A stretch of DNA of 59,027 nucleotides from an uncultured Bacilli bacterium (lineage in GTDB: Bacteria > Bacillota_I > Bacilli_A > RF39 > UBA660), in the NCBI GenBank assembly GCA_948629335.1, contig CAPHZB010000001.1:1-59027 (forward strand), written 5' to 3'. Under the pieces are notes generated by a model. That model did not search any database, was not told where the DNA came from, and saw only the letters and a program-made list of their open reading frames with translations. The position numbers and the translations under genes are program-made. Below, in pieces: positions 17,384 through 25,792 of this stretch (the stretch's first letter is position 1; each line of letters starts with the position of its first letter).

Positions 17384-18369
17384 TTTTTCATATAGGTTGT
17401 ATCTACTAATTTGTCATATGGAGCCTTTTTATCTAATTCCCCAGCGTTATCAATGATTTCTTGAATATGATTGAAATCTTTTTCACTAATGAATGATGTA
17501 TCATACCAAGCATCAATATCCATATATCGTTTAACAATTTTTGTTAAGTCATTGAATGTTACATCTGGAAAATAATCAATAATAGCTTCAGCAATTTCGC
17601 TTTCAGAGTGACTGTGTACATAGTCAAGGGCACGATCAATTGCTTTTGTGAATCCTTTGATTACATCTGGATTTTCTTCAATGTAACTTTTTTTTGCATG
17701 ATATGTTGTATAAGGAACAACCCCACCAAGTTCTCCTAAAGAAGCTACAACATACCCCTTTCCTTCCTTCTCAAGCGCTAAAGCATTAGGCTCAAATAGA
17801 GAAACATAGTCTCCAGTTCCACCAATGAATGCTCCACTCATAGCAGCAAAGGCAATACTTGTATCGAAATTTACTTCATTCGTTTGGATGCCATTTTGAT
17901 TTAAAACCCATTCAAGCGTCATTGCTGGCATTCCCGCTTTTCTTCCAGCGATGATATGAGAACCCTTTAAATCAGCAATAGAAAAGTTTTTCATTTCTTT
18001 ACGTGCTACTAAGAAGCTTCCATCTTTTTTAGTTAAAGATGAAAAATTAACTAAATAGTCTTTTGCGCCTTGGTTATAAATATAAATAGTCTGTTCACTG
18101 CCACAGAAACCGATTTGAACATCATCAGACATAACGGATGCAGCTACTGCATCTGCTCCACTTGTTAAAATGATTTCAACATCTAAACCTTCTTCTTCAA
18201 AGTATCCTAGAGAATGTGCTAAATACTGAGGTGCATAGAAAATAGAATGTGCTACTTCGGCAACTTTTACTTTTTTAAGTGAACTTGTATCTTCTTTTTT
18301 ATTTGCAAGCCATAGTGCTCCTAAGACAACAATTACAAGACATAAAATAGAAATTATAATCTTTTTCAA
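17380..18369 (-). CDS. ABC transporter substrate-binding protein (NMT1/THI5/SsuA-like)
   Basis: 329 aa. An N-terminal hydrophobic segment (IIISILCLVIVVLGALWL) serves as signal or membrane anchor; I see no clear lipobox cysteine. The mature part begins KVKVAEVAHSIFYAPQYLAH and includes LGYFEEEGLDVEII, ADAVAASVMSDDVQIGF and the MPAMTLEWVLNQNG region, typical of periplasmic-binding-like proteins for HMP/thiamine precursor, nitrate, sulfonate or taurine. Substrate cannot be decided. It is intact, but its ATPase and permease are both broken by mobile elements, so it is now an orphan unless it uses another transporter. GGAGGG lies just upstream of the start. Confidence 0.85.
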   Translation of the reverse strand: MKKIIISILCLVIVVLGALWLANKKEDTSSLKKVKVAEVAHSIFYAPQYLAHSLGYFEEEGLDVEIILTSGADAVAASVMSDDVQIGFCGSEQTIYIYNQGAKDYLVNFSSLTKKDGSFLVARKEMKNFSIADLKGSHIIAGRKAGMPAMTLEWVLNQNGIQTNEVNFDTSIAFAAMSGAFIGGTGDYVSLFEPNALALEKEGKGYVVASLGELGGVVPYTTYHAKKSYIEENPDVIKGFTKAIDRALDYVHSHSESEIAEAIIDYFPDVTFNDLTKIVKRYMDIDAWYDTSFISEKDFNHIQEIIDNAGELDKKAPYDKLVDTTYMKK

Positions 18370-18740
18370 AATATCCCTCCTTTAAATTTCTAAAGTATTA
18401 TATGTAGAAGGTTGGGAATGGTGCGAGTGAGAGTTTTTACTTTTTTCTAAAAGAGTATTCTATTTAGAGGAAATAGGCGTTTTGTATGACAAGAAAAGGA
18501 GAACAATTTTCTATGCAATTTGAATCTTTATATACATAAAAAAGGAAACATAGAAATATAATGTATATATACATTTATAAAGAAAAAGGGTAACTTTTAC
18601 AGGACATAGTTTATTTTGGAGAATACATAAGAAAGCAAAATATAGTTTAAGAAATGCAATAAAAAATTTTTTTGTAAAACAGAAATACAGGAAGTAGTGG
18701 AAAATAAAAAAAGGGGGTTCTCTTTTCCAAAATAGTGTGT
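18370..18740. other. Divergent intergenic region between binding protein and rimP operon
   Basis: On the minus strand a TATAAT-like box (18394-18399) lies about 25 bp ahead of the binding-protein start, with no clear -35. I looked for a TPP riboswitch because of the THI5-like protein and found no recognisable THI-box motif. The rest is AT-rich with no convincing gene. Confidence 0.4.
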
Positions 18741-18786
18741 TATAATGGTACAAGTCAGGCAAAGAGTGGGAAAATTCCCACTCTTT
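18741..18786 (+). promoter_or_regulatory. rimP-nusA operon promoter and leader hairpin
   Basis: A consensus -10 TATAAT (18741-18746) with only a weak -35 at 18718-18723 is followed by a perfect 12-bp inverted repeat, AAAGAGTGGGAA / TTCCCACTCTTT (18761-18786). Leader hairpins in this position are common ahead of rimP-nusA operons in low-GC Bacillota. There is no T-run directly after the stem, so it may act on RNA stability or NusA autoregulation rather than as a plain terminator. Confidence 0.6.
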
Positions 18787-18805
18787 CATACATATGGAGG
18801 TTATT

Positions 18806-19060
18806 ATGGACGTTGGTTCAAAAATAAAAGAATTACTATCTTCAGTGATTGAAGATGCAGGGTACATATTGGATGATGTTACTTTTCAAAAAGAGGGTAA
18901 AAATTATATTTTAACAGTCATTATTGATAAAGTGGGAACTATTTCTATCGATGACTGTGTTACGGTTACCAATTTAATTAATCCAATTTTAGATAAGGAA
19001 GATCCAATCAAGGAAAGTTATATTTTAGATGTGTGTTCAAAAGAGAAAGGTTGTGAATAA
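18806..19060 (+). CDS. rimP: Ribosome maturation factor RimP, short form
   Basis: 84 aa starting at ATG 18806. The GGAGG at 18797-18800 overlaps the in-frame ATG at 18794, so that earlier start is unlikely. The sequence matches the RimP N-terminal domain: IKELLSSVIEDAGYILDDVTF, then YILTVIIDKVGTISIDDCV and VTNLINPILDKED. Where the family continues with LEVSSPG and a C-terminal SH3-like domain (about 150 aa in total), this one ends YILDVCSKEKGCE. It is first in the operon with nusA, which starts 2 bp after its stop. RimP acts in 30S assembly; a single-domain form is unusual but the location makes the assignment sure. Confidence 0.85.
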   Translation: MDVGSKIKELLSSVIEDAGYILDDVTFQKEGKNYILTVIIDKVGTISIDDCVTVTNLINPILDKEDPIKESYILDVCSKEKGCE

Positions 19061-19062
19061 GA

Positions 19063-20226
19063 ATGGATACAAAAGCATTTAAAAAAGCAATTGAAGTATT
19101 AAAAACAGAAAAGGGAATTAGTGAAGATATTATTTATGATGCTATGGAATTAGCGCTTACCTCAGCATACAAAAAGAATTATAAATCTTTATCAAATGTA
19201 CGTGTAGATATTAACCGTAATACAGGAGATATAAAAGTATTTTCTTATAAGACTGTTGTTGATAAAAGTGAAGAGGAAAAATATAAAAGCTTTGCAGATA
19301 TTGACTTTTCGACTATCGATACAACGGAAGAAGATGATGAGGAGGGGGACGAACCTGTATTACCTTTTATTTACGATGAAAACATTCATTTGACACTAGA
19401 AGAAGCAAGGAAAATTGTTCCAGATATTCAAATTGGAGATACCATTGAAGAAGAAGTTACACCAAAAGATTTTGGACGTGTAGCTGCAGCAACTGCGAAA
19501 CAAGTGGTGGTTCAAAAAATAAGAGAAGCAGAAAGAGATGTTATCATCAATGAATTTACAGATAAACAAGATGAATTGGTTGTTGGAACCGTTGCAATGG
19601 AAGATGTAAGAAATTATTATATTGATTTAGGAAGAACACAAGGAATTCTTCCTAAATCAGAAACCATTCCGGGAGAAACAATCAAAATGGGTTCTTCTAT
19701 AAAGGTATATATTTCAAAAGTAGAAAGTGGAACCAAAGGACCCCTTATTCTTTTATCAAGAACCCATTATGGATTTGTAAAACGTCTATTTGAACTTGAA
19801 ATTCCTGAAATTAATGAAGGAATTATCATGGTATATAGTGTTGCCCGTGATGCTGGAAATAGGACAAAGATTGCAATCTATTCTGAAGACCATAATGTAG
19901 ATGCAATTGGAGCGTGTATTGGTGAAAAAGGTACTCGTATAGCCAATATTTTAAAAGAGTTAAATGGTGAAAAAGTGGACCTTATTCAGTATGATAAAGA
20001 TACGTCAAAATTCATTGCAAATGCCTTAAGTCCAGCGAAAAACTTACAAGTATTTATTACAGATGAAAAAGGAAAAGAAGCCTACGTTGTCGTTGATCAG
20101 GATAATTTATCATTAGCGATAGGAAAGAAAGGTTCTAATGTAAAACTTGCTGCACGACTAACACATTTTAAAATTGATGTAAAAACATTAGAGCAAGCCG
20201 CTCAAGAAGGAATTAATATTTTATAG
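19063..20226 (+). CDS. nusA: Transcription termination/antitermination factor NusA
   Basis: 387 aa. It has an N-terminal RNA polymerase-binding domain (1-130), with an acidic insertion TTEEDDEEGDEP near residues 86-97, then an S1 domain (VGTVAMEDVRNYYIDLGRTQGI). Two KH domains follow, with GACIGEKGTRI and SLAIGKKGSNVKLAARL as their RNA-binding GxxG loops. It ends near residue 387 without the proteobacterial C-terminal repeats, as usual in Bacillota. It modulates pausing, termination and antitermination. It is co-transcribed with rimP and ylxR. Confidence 0.96.
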   Translation: MDTKAFKKAIEVLKTEKGISEDIIYDAMELALTSAYKKNYKSLSNVRVDINRNTGDIKVFSYKTVVDKSEEEKYKSFADIDFSTIDTTEEDDEEGDEPVLPFIYDENIHLTLEEARKIVPDIQIGDTIEEEVTPKDFGRVAAATAKQVVVQKIREAERDVIINEFTDKQDELVVGTVAMEDVRNYYIDLGRTQGILPKSETIPGETIKMGSSIKVYISKVESGTKGPLILLSRTHYGFVKRLFELEIPEINEGIIMVYSVARDAGNRTKIAIYSEDHNVDAIGACIGEKGTRIANILKELNGEKVDLIQYDKDTSKFIANALSPAKNLQVFITDEKGKEAYVVVDQDNLSLAIGKKGSNVKLAARLTHFKIDVKTLEQAAQEGINIL

Positions 20227-20234
20227 GTGATACA

Positions 20235-20489
20235 ATGAGAAAAATTCCAATGCGAACATGTATTGTTACAAAAGAAAAACTTCCAAAGAAAGAATTAATC
20301 CGAGTAGTACGAACACCAGAGGGGGAAGTACAAATTGATTTAACGGGAAAACAGAATGGGAGAGGGGCCTACCTAAAAAGGGATATTGAAGTTTTTAGAA
20401 AGGCAAAAACAAGTAAAATCCTAAATCGACATTTAGAGGTAGAAGTACCTGATAGTATTTTTGAGGAGTTAGAAAATTATGTAAATTAG
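20235..20489 (+). CDS. ylxR: YlxR-family RNA-binding protein
   Basis: 84 aa of the DUF448/YlxR fold: KIPMRTCIVTKEKLPKKELI, then RVVRTPEGEVQIDLTGKQNG and RGAYL. It sits in the conserved nusA-ylxR-infB order. The usual next gene, the L7Ae-like ylxQ, is absent here. The exact role is unsettled; it is thought to bind RNA or regulate transcription. Confidence 0.92.
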   Translation: MRKIPMRTCIVTKEKLPKKELIRVVRTPEGEVQIDLTGKQNGRGAYLKRDIEVFRKAKTSKILNRHLEVEVPDSIFEELENYVN

Positions 20490-20503
20490 AAAGAGGTGGT
20501 CAC

Positions 20504-22591
20504 ATGATGACAGTAAAGGAATATGCAATGGATATTGAAAAATCTGTTGGAGAAGTACTTAGAAAATGTAGAGAACTTGGAATTCACGTTGATGATGAAG
20601 ACACATTACTTGATGAAGAAGCAATTATTGAACTTGATAATGTGGTTAATGAAATGATTGATGATGAACAAGTAGAAGAACTTACAAGTTCTATCAAAGA
20701 GGTAAAAGATAGTGAACCAACCACACATAAAGAAAAAGTAGGAAAAAAAATTGTCCAAACAAATAAACAAAATAAAAAGGATTTAAAAGAAAAGAAAAAA
20801 GAAATGTATAAAAACAAGGAAAAGTTAATTTCCAACATCAAAGATGAGGACTCTATTGTATATACAGAGGGAATGAGACTTAGCGAACTTGCAACAAAAA
20901 TAGGAGTAGGTGGAGCAGAACTTGTTAAGAAATTATTTCAACTAGGAATTTTAGCCACAGTCAATGCAAGTATTGATTTTGACAATGCTTCCTTGTTAGC
21001 CATGGATTATGGTAAAAAATTAAAGAGAGAAGAAGAAAGCAATGTTGCGAATTTCGAAGAATTTAAGTTTGAAGACAAAGAAGAAGATTTAAAAGAAAGA
21101 CCAGCTGTTGTAACGATTATGGGACATGTTGACCATGGGAAAACAACCCTTTTAGATACCATTCGTAAAACGAGTGTAGCAAGTAGTGAAGCTGGAGGAA
21201 TTACCCAAGCTATTAATGCTTATCAGATTACGTATAATGAAAAGCCGATTACATTTATTGATACACCAGGTCATGCTGCATTTACCGAAATGCGTGCTAG
21301 GGGAGCTAGTATTACTGATATTGTTATTATTATTGTGGCTGCTGACGATGGAGTGATGCCTCAAACAAAAGAAGCTATTGACCATGCCAAAGCTGCAGGT
21401 GTACCTATTATGGTTGCTGTCAATAAAATGGATAAACCAGGTGCGAATGCAGAACGTGTTATGACAGAACTTTCTGAATATGGATTAACACCTGATATAT
21501 GGGGCGGAGATACTCTATTTACAAATATTTCAGCGAAAAATGGAGATGGAATTGATACCTTACTTGAGAATATTTTATTAGTTGCAGAAATGGGAGAATA
21601 TAAAGCAAATCCAAATCGATATGCGATGGGAACTGTTATTGAATCTCGTTTAGATAAAAAGATTGGACCAGTTGTAACCCTTCTTATACAAAATGGAACA
21701 TTACGATTAGGAGATCCTATTGTTGTTGGAACGAGTTACGGAAAAGTAAGAACTTTAAAAAACGATCGTGGAGAAGAAATTACGGAAGCAAGACCTTCTT
21801 TACCAGTCGAGATTACAGGACTTAACGAAACACCAACCAGTGGGGATAAATTCATGGCTTTTGAATCTGAAAAACAGGCGCATGCGATTGGAGAATCTAG
21901 AAAAGCCCAAATGAAGTCACAAGAAAGTAAAGCAGTTGGAACTGTAAGTTTAGACGAATTGTTTGCTAAAATTGGAGAAGGATTAAAAGAAATTAATGTC
22001 ATTATCAAAGCAGATGTTCATGGTTCTTCAGAGGCTGTAAAAAATTCATTAGAGAAAATAGAAGTGGAAGGCGTAAAGGTAAATGTCGTTCGCTCAAGTG
22101 TTGGAGCCATTACAGAAAGTGATATTGTTTTGGCGAAGGCTTCTAATGCTATCTTAATTGGATTTAATATTCGTCCAAACAATTCAATTCGTGATTATGC
22201 AAAAGAAAATGGTGTAGAAATTAGACTTTATAACATCATTTATAAGGTAGTAGAAGAAATGGAAGCTGCTATGAAAGGAATGTTAGATCCTGTTTTTGAA
22301 GAAAAAGTAACAGGTTCAGCAGACATTCGCCAATTATTCAAGTTTTCCAAAGTTGGAAATATTGCAGGTTCTTATGTAACCGATGGAGTGATTAAAAGGG
22401 ATTCAAAAGCACGTGTCATTCGAGATGGAGTTGTTATCTATGATGGAGAAATCGGTTCTATTCAAAGAGAAAAAGATAGCGTAAAAGAAGTCAAAAAAGG
22501 CTTAGAATGTGGAATTACTATTTCTAATTTTAATGATATTAAAGTAGGGGATACGATAGAAGCCTATGAAATGGTAGAAATAGAAAGATAG
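20504..22591 (+). CDS. infB: Translation initiation factor IF-2
   Basis: 695 aa. An N-terminal IF2_N-like domain (residues 1-50, MTVKEYAMDIEKSVGEVLRK) and a charged linker precede a second IF2_N domain (about 125-175). The GTPase follows, with G1 GHVDHGKTTLLD near residue 208, G3 DTPGHAAF and G4 NKMDKPG, then domains II-IV with the C-terminal fMet-tRNA binding part. It positions initiator tRNA on the 30S subunit and promotes subunit joining. RBS AGAGGTGG precedes a double ATG, either of which may start. Confidence 0.97.
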   Translation: MMTVKEYAMDIEKSVGEVLRKCRELGIHVDDEDTLLDEEAIIELDNVVNEMIDDEQVEELTSSIKEVKDSEPTTHKEKVGKKIVQTNKQNKKDLKEKKKEMYKNKEKLISNIKDEDSIVYTEGMRLSELATKIGVGGAELVKKLFQLGILATVNASIDFDNASLLAMDYGKKLKREEESNVANFEEFKFEDKEEDLKERPAVVTIMGHVDHGKTTLLDTIRKTSVASSEAGGITQAINAYQITYNEKPITFIDTPGHAAFTEMRARGASITDIVIIIVAADDGVMPQTKEAIDHAKAAGVPIMVAVNKMDKPGANAERVMTELSEYGLTPDIWGGDTLFTNISAKNGDGIDTLLENILLVAEMGEYKANPNRYAMGTVIESRLDKKIGPVVTLLIQNGTLRLGDPIVVGTSYGKVRTLKNDRGEEITEARPSLPVEITGLNETPTSGDKFMAFESEKQAHAIGESRKAQMKSQESKAVGTVSLDELFAKIGEGLKEINVIIKADVHGSSEAVKNSLEKIEVEGVKVNVVRSSVGAITESDIVLAKASNAILIGFNIRPNNSIRDYAKENGVEIRLYNIIYKVVEEMEAAMKGMLDPVFEEKVTGSADIRQLFKFSKVGNIAGSYVTDGVIKRDSKARVIRDGVVIYDGEIGSIQREKDSVKEVKKGLECGITISNFNDIKVGDTIEAYEMVEIER

Positions 22592-22605
22592 TGGATGCAG
22601 TATCG

Positions 22606-22630
22606 AAGAGGGACATTGTTCCTTTTTTCT
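22606..22630 (+). terminator. Terminator or attenuator after infB
   Basis: Short stem GAGGGAC / GTTCCTT (with G-U pairs), loop ATT, followed by TTTTTT. It is located 15 bp after the infB stop and 42 bp before rbfA, so it may only partly reduce transcription into rbfA. Confidence 0.5.
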
Positions 22631-22671
22631 AATTTACTTCTAAATTCCCATGTGTTATACTAATAAAGAGG

Positions 22672-23037
22672 GTGAAAATTATGAGTATTAAGATAGAACG
22701 AATTGAAAAAGAAATGCAACGTGAAGTTAGTAAAATAATAGAATTAGAAATAAAAAATAAAAGATTAGAATTTGTAACGATTACTTCTTGCCATGTTACG
22801 AATGATCTTAGTTTTGCAAAAATTTATTTTACTTGTTTAAAAGAAGAGGATAAACAAGCAGTAGAAGATGCTTTAAATCAAGCTGCTGGTTTTATTCGTA
22901 AACAGTTAGCTGGGACTATGCATGTGAGACATACTCCTGAATTAACATTTGTTTATGATGATTCCATTAGTTATGGGAAGAGAATAGAACATGTGATTGA
23001 AGAAATGCACAAAGGAGAAAAAAATGAAAAACAATAA
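22672..23037 (+). CDS. rbfA: 30S ribosome-binding factor RbfA
   Basis: About 118-121 aa KH-like protein; an internal ATG at 22681 is the more likely start because AGAGGGTGAAAATT lies ahead of it. Family motifs include RIEKEMQREVSKII, FVTITSCHVTNDLSFAKIYF and IRKQLAGTMHVRHTPELTFV. It is a cold-shock and 16S 5'-end maturation factor. Its end overlaps the start of the CPBP protease gene. Confidence 0.95.
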   Translation: MKIMSIKIERIEKEMQREVSKIIELEIKNKRLEFVTITSCHVTNDLSFAKIYFTCLKEEDKQAVEDALNQAAGFIRKQLAGTMHVRHTPELTFVYDDSISYGKRIEHVIEEMHKGEKNEKQ

Positions 23038-23725
23038 ATATATAGTAAATGCATGTATTGGAATCATAGCAATATTTATTTACTTTACTTTTTCTTATTT
23101 GCAACTTGGACTTTTAGAACTTCTACATATTGATTATCAAGCAATGTCTCTTTCTTTAAAAGTTCTTTATTTAATTATTACCGATAGTATAGAAATTGCC
23201 ATTTTTATTCTTCTATTTAGAAAAAAATTAAAAGAAGATATACAAGATTTAAAAAAGAATCATGAGTCTTATTTTAAAACGTATTTTAAATATTGGTTAC
23301 TTGCTTTAGGAATTATGATGGTTAGTAATTTAATTATCATGTTAATTACAGAAAATGAAACCTCTGGAAATGAAGAAGCAGTTCGAAATTTGATTACAAA
23401 AAGTCCTATATATGCTTATTTTTCTTCCGTTATTTTTGCCCCATTTGTGGAAGAAATTATTTTTAGAAGAAGCATTCGAAATATCATTCCAATCGATTCT
23501 ATTTTTATTATTGTATCTGGACTTGTATTTGGAAGTCTTCATATTATAACAGGATATTCTGGACCACTTGATTTATTATATCTAATTCCGTACTGTGCTC
23601 CTGGGTTAATATTTGCCTATATTCTAACTAAAACAGATAATGTTTTGGTATCAGCAAGTATTCATCTTATGCATAATGGAATTATGGTATCACTCCAAAT
23701 TTTTGCTTATTTATTTTTAATGTAG
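23024..23725 (+). CDS. CPBP family intramembrane metalloprotease
   Basis: 233 aa from ATG 23024 (AAAGGAG 6-8 bases upstream, inside the end of rbfA). It has about six to eight hydrophobic segments. The Abi/CAAX protease signature appears as PFVEEIIFRRSIR (EExxxR) near residue 145, FGSLH in the next helix, and the final HLMHNG motif. Family members cleave within the membrane or serve in bacteriocin self-immunity. The substrate is unknown. Confidence 0.85.
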   Translation: MKNNKYIVNACIGIIAIFIYFTFSYLQLGLLELLHIDYQAMSLSLKVLYLIITDSIEIAIFILLFRKKLKEDIQDLKKNHESYFKTYFKYWLLALGIMMVSNLIIMLITENETSGNEEAVRNLITKSPIYAYFSSVIFAPFVEEIIFRRSIRNIIPIDSIFIIVSGLVFGSLHIITGYSGPLDLLYLIPYCAPGLIFAYILTKTDNVLVSASIHLMHNGIMVSLQIFAYLFLM

Positions 23726-23743
23726 AAAATATTGATGTTGCGT

Positions 23744-23777
23744 AAAAGGAATTCATAATAAAGAACTCCTTTTTTAG
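23744..23777 (+). terminator. Terminator of the rimP-nusA-infB-rbfA operon
   Basis: Stem AAAAGGAATTC / GAACTCCTTTT with one mismatch, 8-base loop, followed by TTTTAG. It lies 20 bp after the CPBP gene. Confidence 0.75.
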
Positions 23778-23872
23778 TGAAAATATTTCCTTATAAATAA
23801 AGAACTCTATTAATAATCGATAGACTTTTTCTTTAGGGTTTGTTATCTTTTTAAAAGAAGGAGGTTGTATTT

Positions 23873-24535
23873 ATGGATACAAAGAAAATAGGAAGCTATA
23901 TTCAAAAAAAGAGAAGGGAATATCATTTGACACAGGAAGAATTGGCAAATAAAGTCTATGTTACAAATAAAGCAGTTTCAAGATGGGAAAATGGAAAAAG
24001 CTTACCTGAGGTAGAAACATTATATTTGTTAAGTAAAGTTCTACATGTAAGTATAAATGAAATTTTAGATGAAGGAGTAGAAAAGGATGAAGAAATAAAG
24101 GAATATTATAATCAAAAAAGAGTGAGAAGTAAGAATACGATGTTTGATATATTTCTTTTTGTTGTTATTTTTTTTCTTATGATGGTAACAGTTTACCAAA
24201 TTATTGAATTAACTTTAGGTGTTGCACTCGTATATTTGGACGTTGAATTTACACCTATGATAAAAGAGACTTTCGCAAAAACAAGAGATACTATGTTTGA
24301 ATATGTTTTATTAAATGTGATACCATGGATTGTCATGCTTGTAGGTTATATCGGGTACAAGTTAAAAAATAAAATCCTTTATTTTACTAGTATTGTAAGT
24401 ATACTGATTGTTATTGTTTCTCTATTTGCATCAGATAATATAAGTGTTTCACATATAGCTGCTATTGTAGTGAGTTTATTTATGTTATGGTCTTTAAGAA
24501 AAGATGAAAATGAATGGAATATGAAAAGGAAATAG
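23873..24535 (+). CDS. XRE-family regulator with C-terminal membrane segments
   Basis: 220 aa. The N-terminal HTH (about 6-62: IQKKRREYHLTQEELANKVY, AVSRWENGKSLPEVETL) is typical of small Bacillota regulators. It is followed by three or four hydrophobic helices from about residue 85 (FDIFLFVVIFFLMMVTVYQI and others). This arrangement suggests a membrane-bound regulator. GAAGGAGG precedes the start. Targets are unknown. Confidence 0.85.
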   Translation: MDTKKIGSYIQKKRREYHLTQEELANKVYVTNKAVSRWENGKSLPEVETLYLLSKVLHVSINEILDEGVEKDEEIKEYYNQKRVRSKNTMFDIFLFVVIFFLMMVTVYQIIELTLGVALVYLDVEFTPMIKETFAKTRDTMFEYVLLNVIPWIVMLVGYIGYKLKNKILYFTSIVSILIVIVSLFASDNISVSHIAAIVVSLFMLWSLRKDENEWNMKRK

Positions 24536-24558
24536 TAAGAAAATAAATTTTATTCTAT

Positions 24559-24587
24559 TTGACATTCTATCTAAAATTGGGTATACT
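24559..24587 (+). promoter_or_regulatory. Strong sigma-A-type promoter
   Basis: Consensus -35 TTGACA (24559-24564), 17-bp spacer, -10 TATACT (24582-24587), about 108 bp upstream of the 277-aa ORF. It implies a leader of roughly 100 nt. Confidence 0.7.
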
Positions 24588-24694
24588 ATCTTTCGTTGTT
24601 TGGATTTGAAACATATGAAATGATAGTAAGATAAGAAATCGAAGCAAAGGATCAATATTGTTTCAAAGCAAGATAGGATATGGAGGAATGAGTA

Positions 24695-25528
24695 ATGCTT
24701 TCTGATGCGGAATTTGAATCTACAATTCAAATTGTATTTAAGTACTTAAATACAAATATATCTATATATAGAATTGATGATTTAGAGGAATGTAAGAATC
24801 TTTCACTTCCTTTTACAAAATGTTTATCTAAAATATCTTCAAATAAGATAGTCCAATATAATGGGCAGAAATATGTATGGAGTGAAATTTCTAAAATGGT
24901 AAGGGAGAAAATGGTGCAGGATAAGACTAATCTAGTTGTTTATCTTGCTACTATCTATTTAGAGGGAGATCATTCTATCGATTTCTTAGTTTCATTGCCC
25001 CAAGTCCCTTTTTCATCTTCCTCTTTACAAAGATACTTTAAAGAGTTGCTACCTCAAGTCCCTAGTATAGTTTATCAAGGAAAAACTTATACTGGAGAAG
25101 AATTTATGAATCTTTTAAATGAGAAACTTGCATTACAGAAGAGTAAGGCTCCTCAAAAGGGAGGAGAGAAATCTTCTATTAAAACGATTGCTTTAAAAGA
25201 TGAAAAAGGACATTTCATGGGAAGCAAGAAAAAGACAAGAATTGCAGGAAAATATATGCCATCATTATATGATAGATCGTTATATGAGGCAGAACTTATG
25301 GATGCAAGGCATTCCTCAACAAGGTTAGTAGGAAAAATTCAAGGTTTTAGTAAGGAAACAATTCGAAGAGATTTTCATAAAGTTTTAAAAAATTGCGACT
25401 CAGTGGCATATGTCAAAGTTTGTGAACAGCTAATAGAAAATCAGAATGTGGACATAAATGATTTAGGAATGTTCATTAATGCAGAGGAAAAATACCAGAA
25501 ACAGAAAAAACGTAGCAATAAAAGGTAA
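24695..25528 (+). CDS. Uncharacterised 277-aa protein with an internal repeat
   Basis: Not recognised. The product is soluble and basic at the C terminus. Two related segments are visible: KIVQYNGQKYVWSEISKMV near residue 52 and SIVYQGKTYTGEEFMNLLN near 127, each preceded by a helical region, so the N-terminal half is a duplicated unit of about 75 residues. A linker (KAPQKGGEKSS) leads to a C-terminal part with KETIRRDFHKVLKNCDSVAY. GGAGG lies ahead of the start. It has its own strong promoter. Confidence 0.75.
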   Translation: MLSDAEFESTIQIVFKYLNTNISIYRIDDLEECKNLSLPFTKCLSKISSNKIVQYNGQKYVWSEISKMVREKMVQDKTNLVVYLATIYLEGDHSIDFLVSLPQVPFSSSSLQRYFKELLPQVPSIVYQGKTYTGEEFMNLLNEKLALQKSKAPQKGGEKSSIKTIALKDEKGHFMGSKKKTRIAGKYMPSLYDRSLYEAELMDARHSSTRLVGKIQGFSKETIRRDFHKVLKNCDSVAYVKVCEQLIENQNVDINDLGMFINAEEKYQKQKKRSNKR

Positions 25529-25628
25529 ATCTCTACTAACAAAAAGATATCTAACTAAATAATTACCATTACATTGAGTATTTAGAAGAATGAATAAAAT
25601 TTGTAGATGATGTAATTCTATAAAAAAT

Positions 25629-25655
25629 AAGGCTTAGTTTTATAAGCTTTTTTTA
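25629..25655 (+). terminator. Terminator
   Basis: Stem AAGGCTTA / TAAGCTTT with loop GTTTTA and following T-run, 100 bp after the preceding gene. Confidence 0.5.
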
Positions 25656-25792
25656 ATACTTAAAAATAAAAATGTTCAAAAATATGTTACAATAGAATTG
25701 TATAAAATAGTTTAGAGAATACTGAATATAAAAGTTTATATTTGATAGATAGTCAAAATATTGGGCTGAATATATACTTGGGAGGCTTAAAT

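Noticed and set aside
18370..18500. TPP riboswitch ahead of the THI5-like binding protein
   Set aside because: No THI-box conserved words or matching stems were found on the minus strand.
18511..18867. A 118-aa minus-strand frame covering the rimP promoter
   Set aside because: It overlaps the promoter, the leader hairpin and the start of rimP, with low-complexity Phe/Tyr content.
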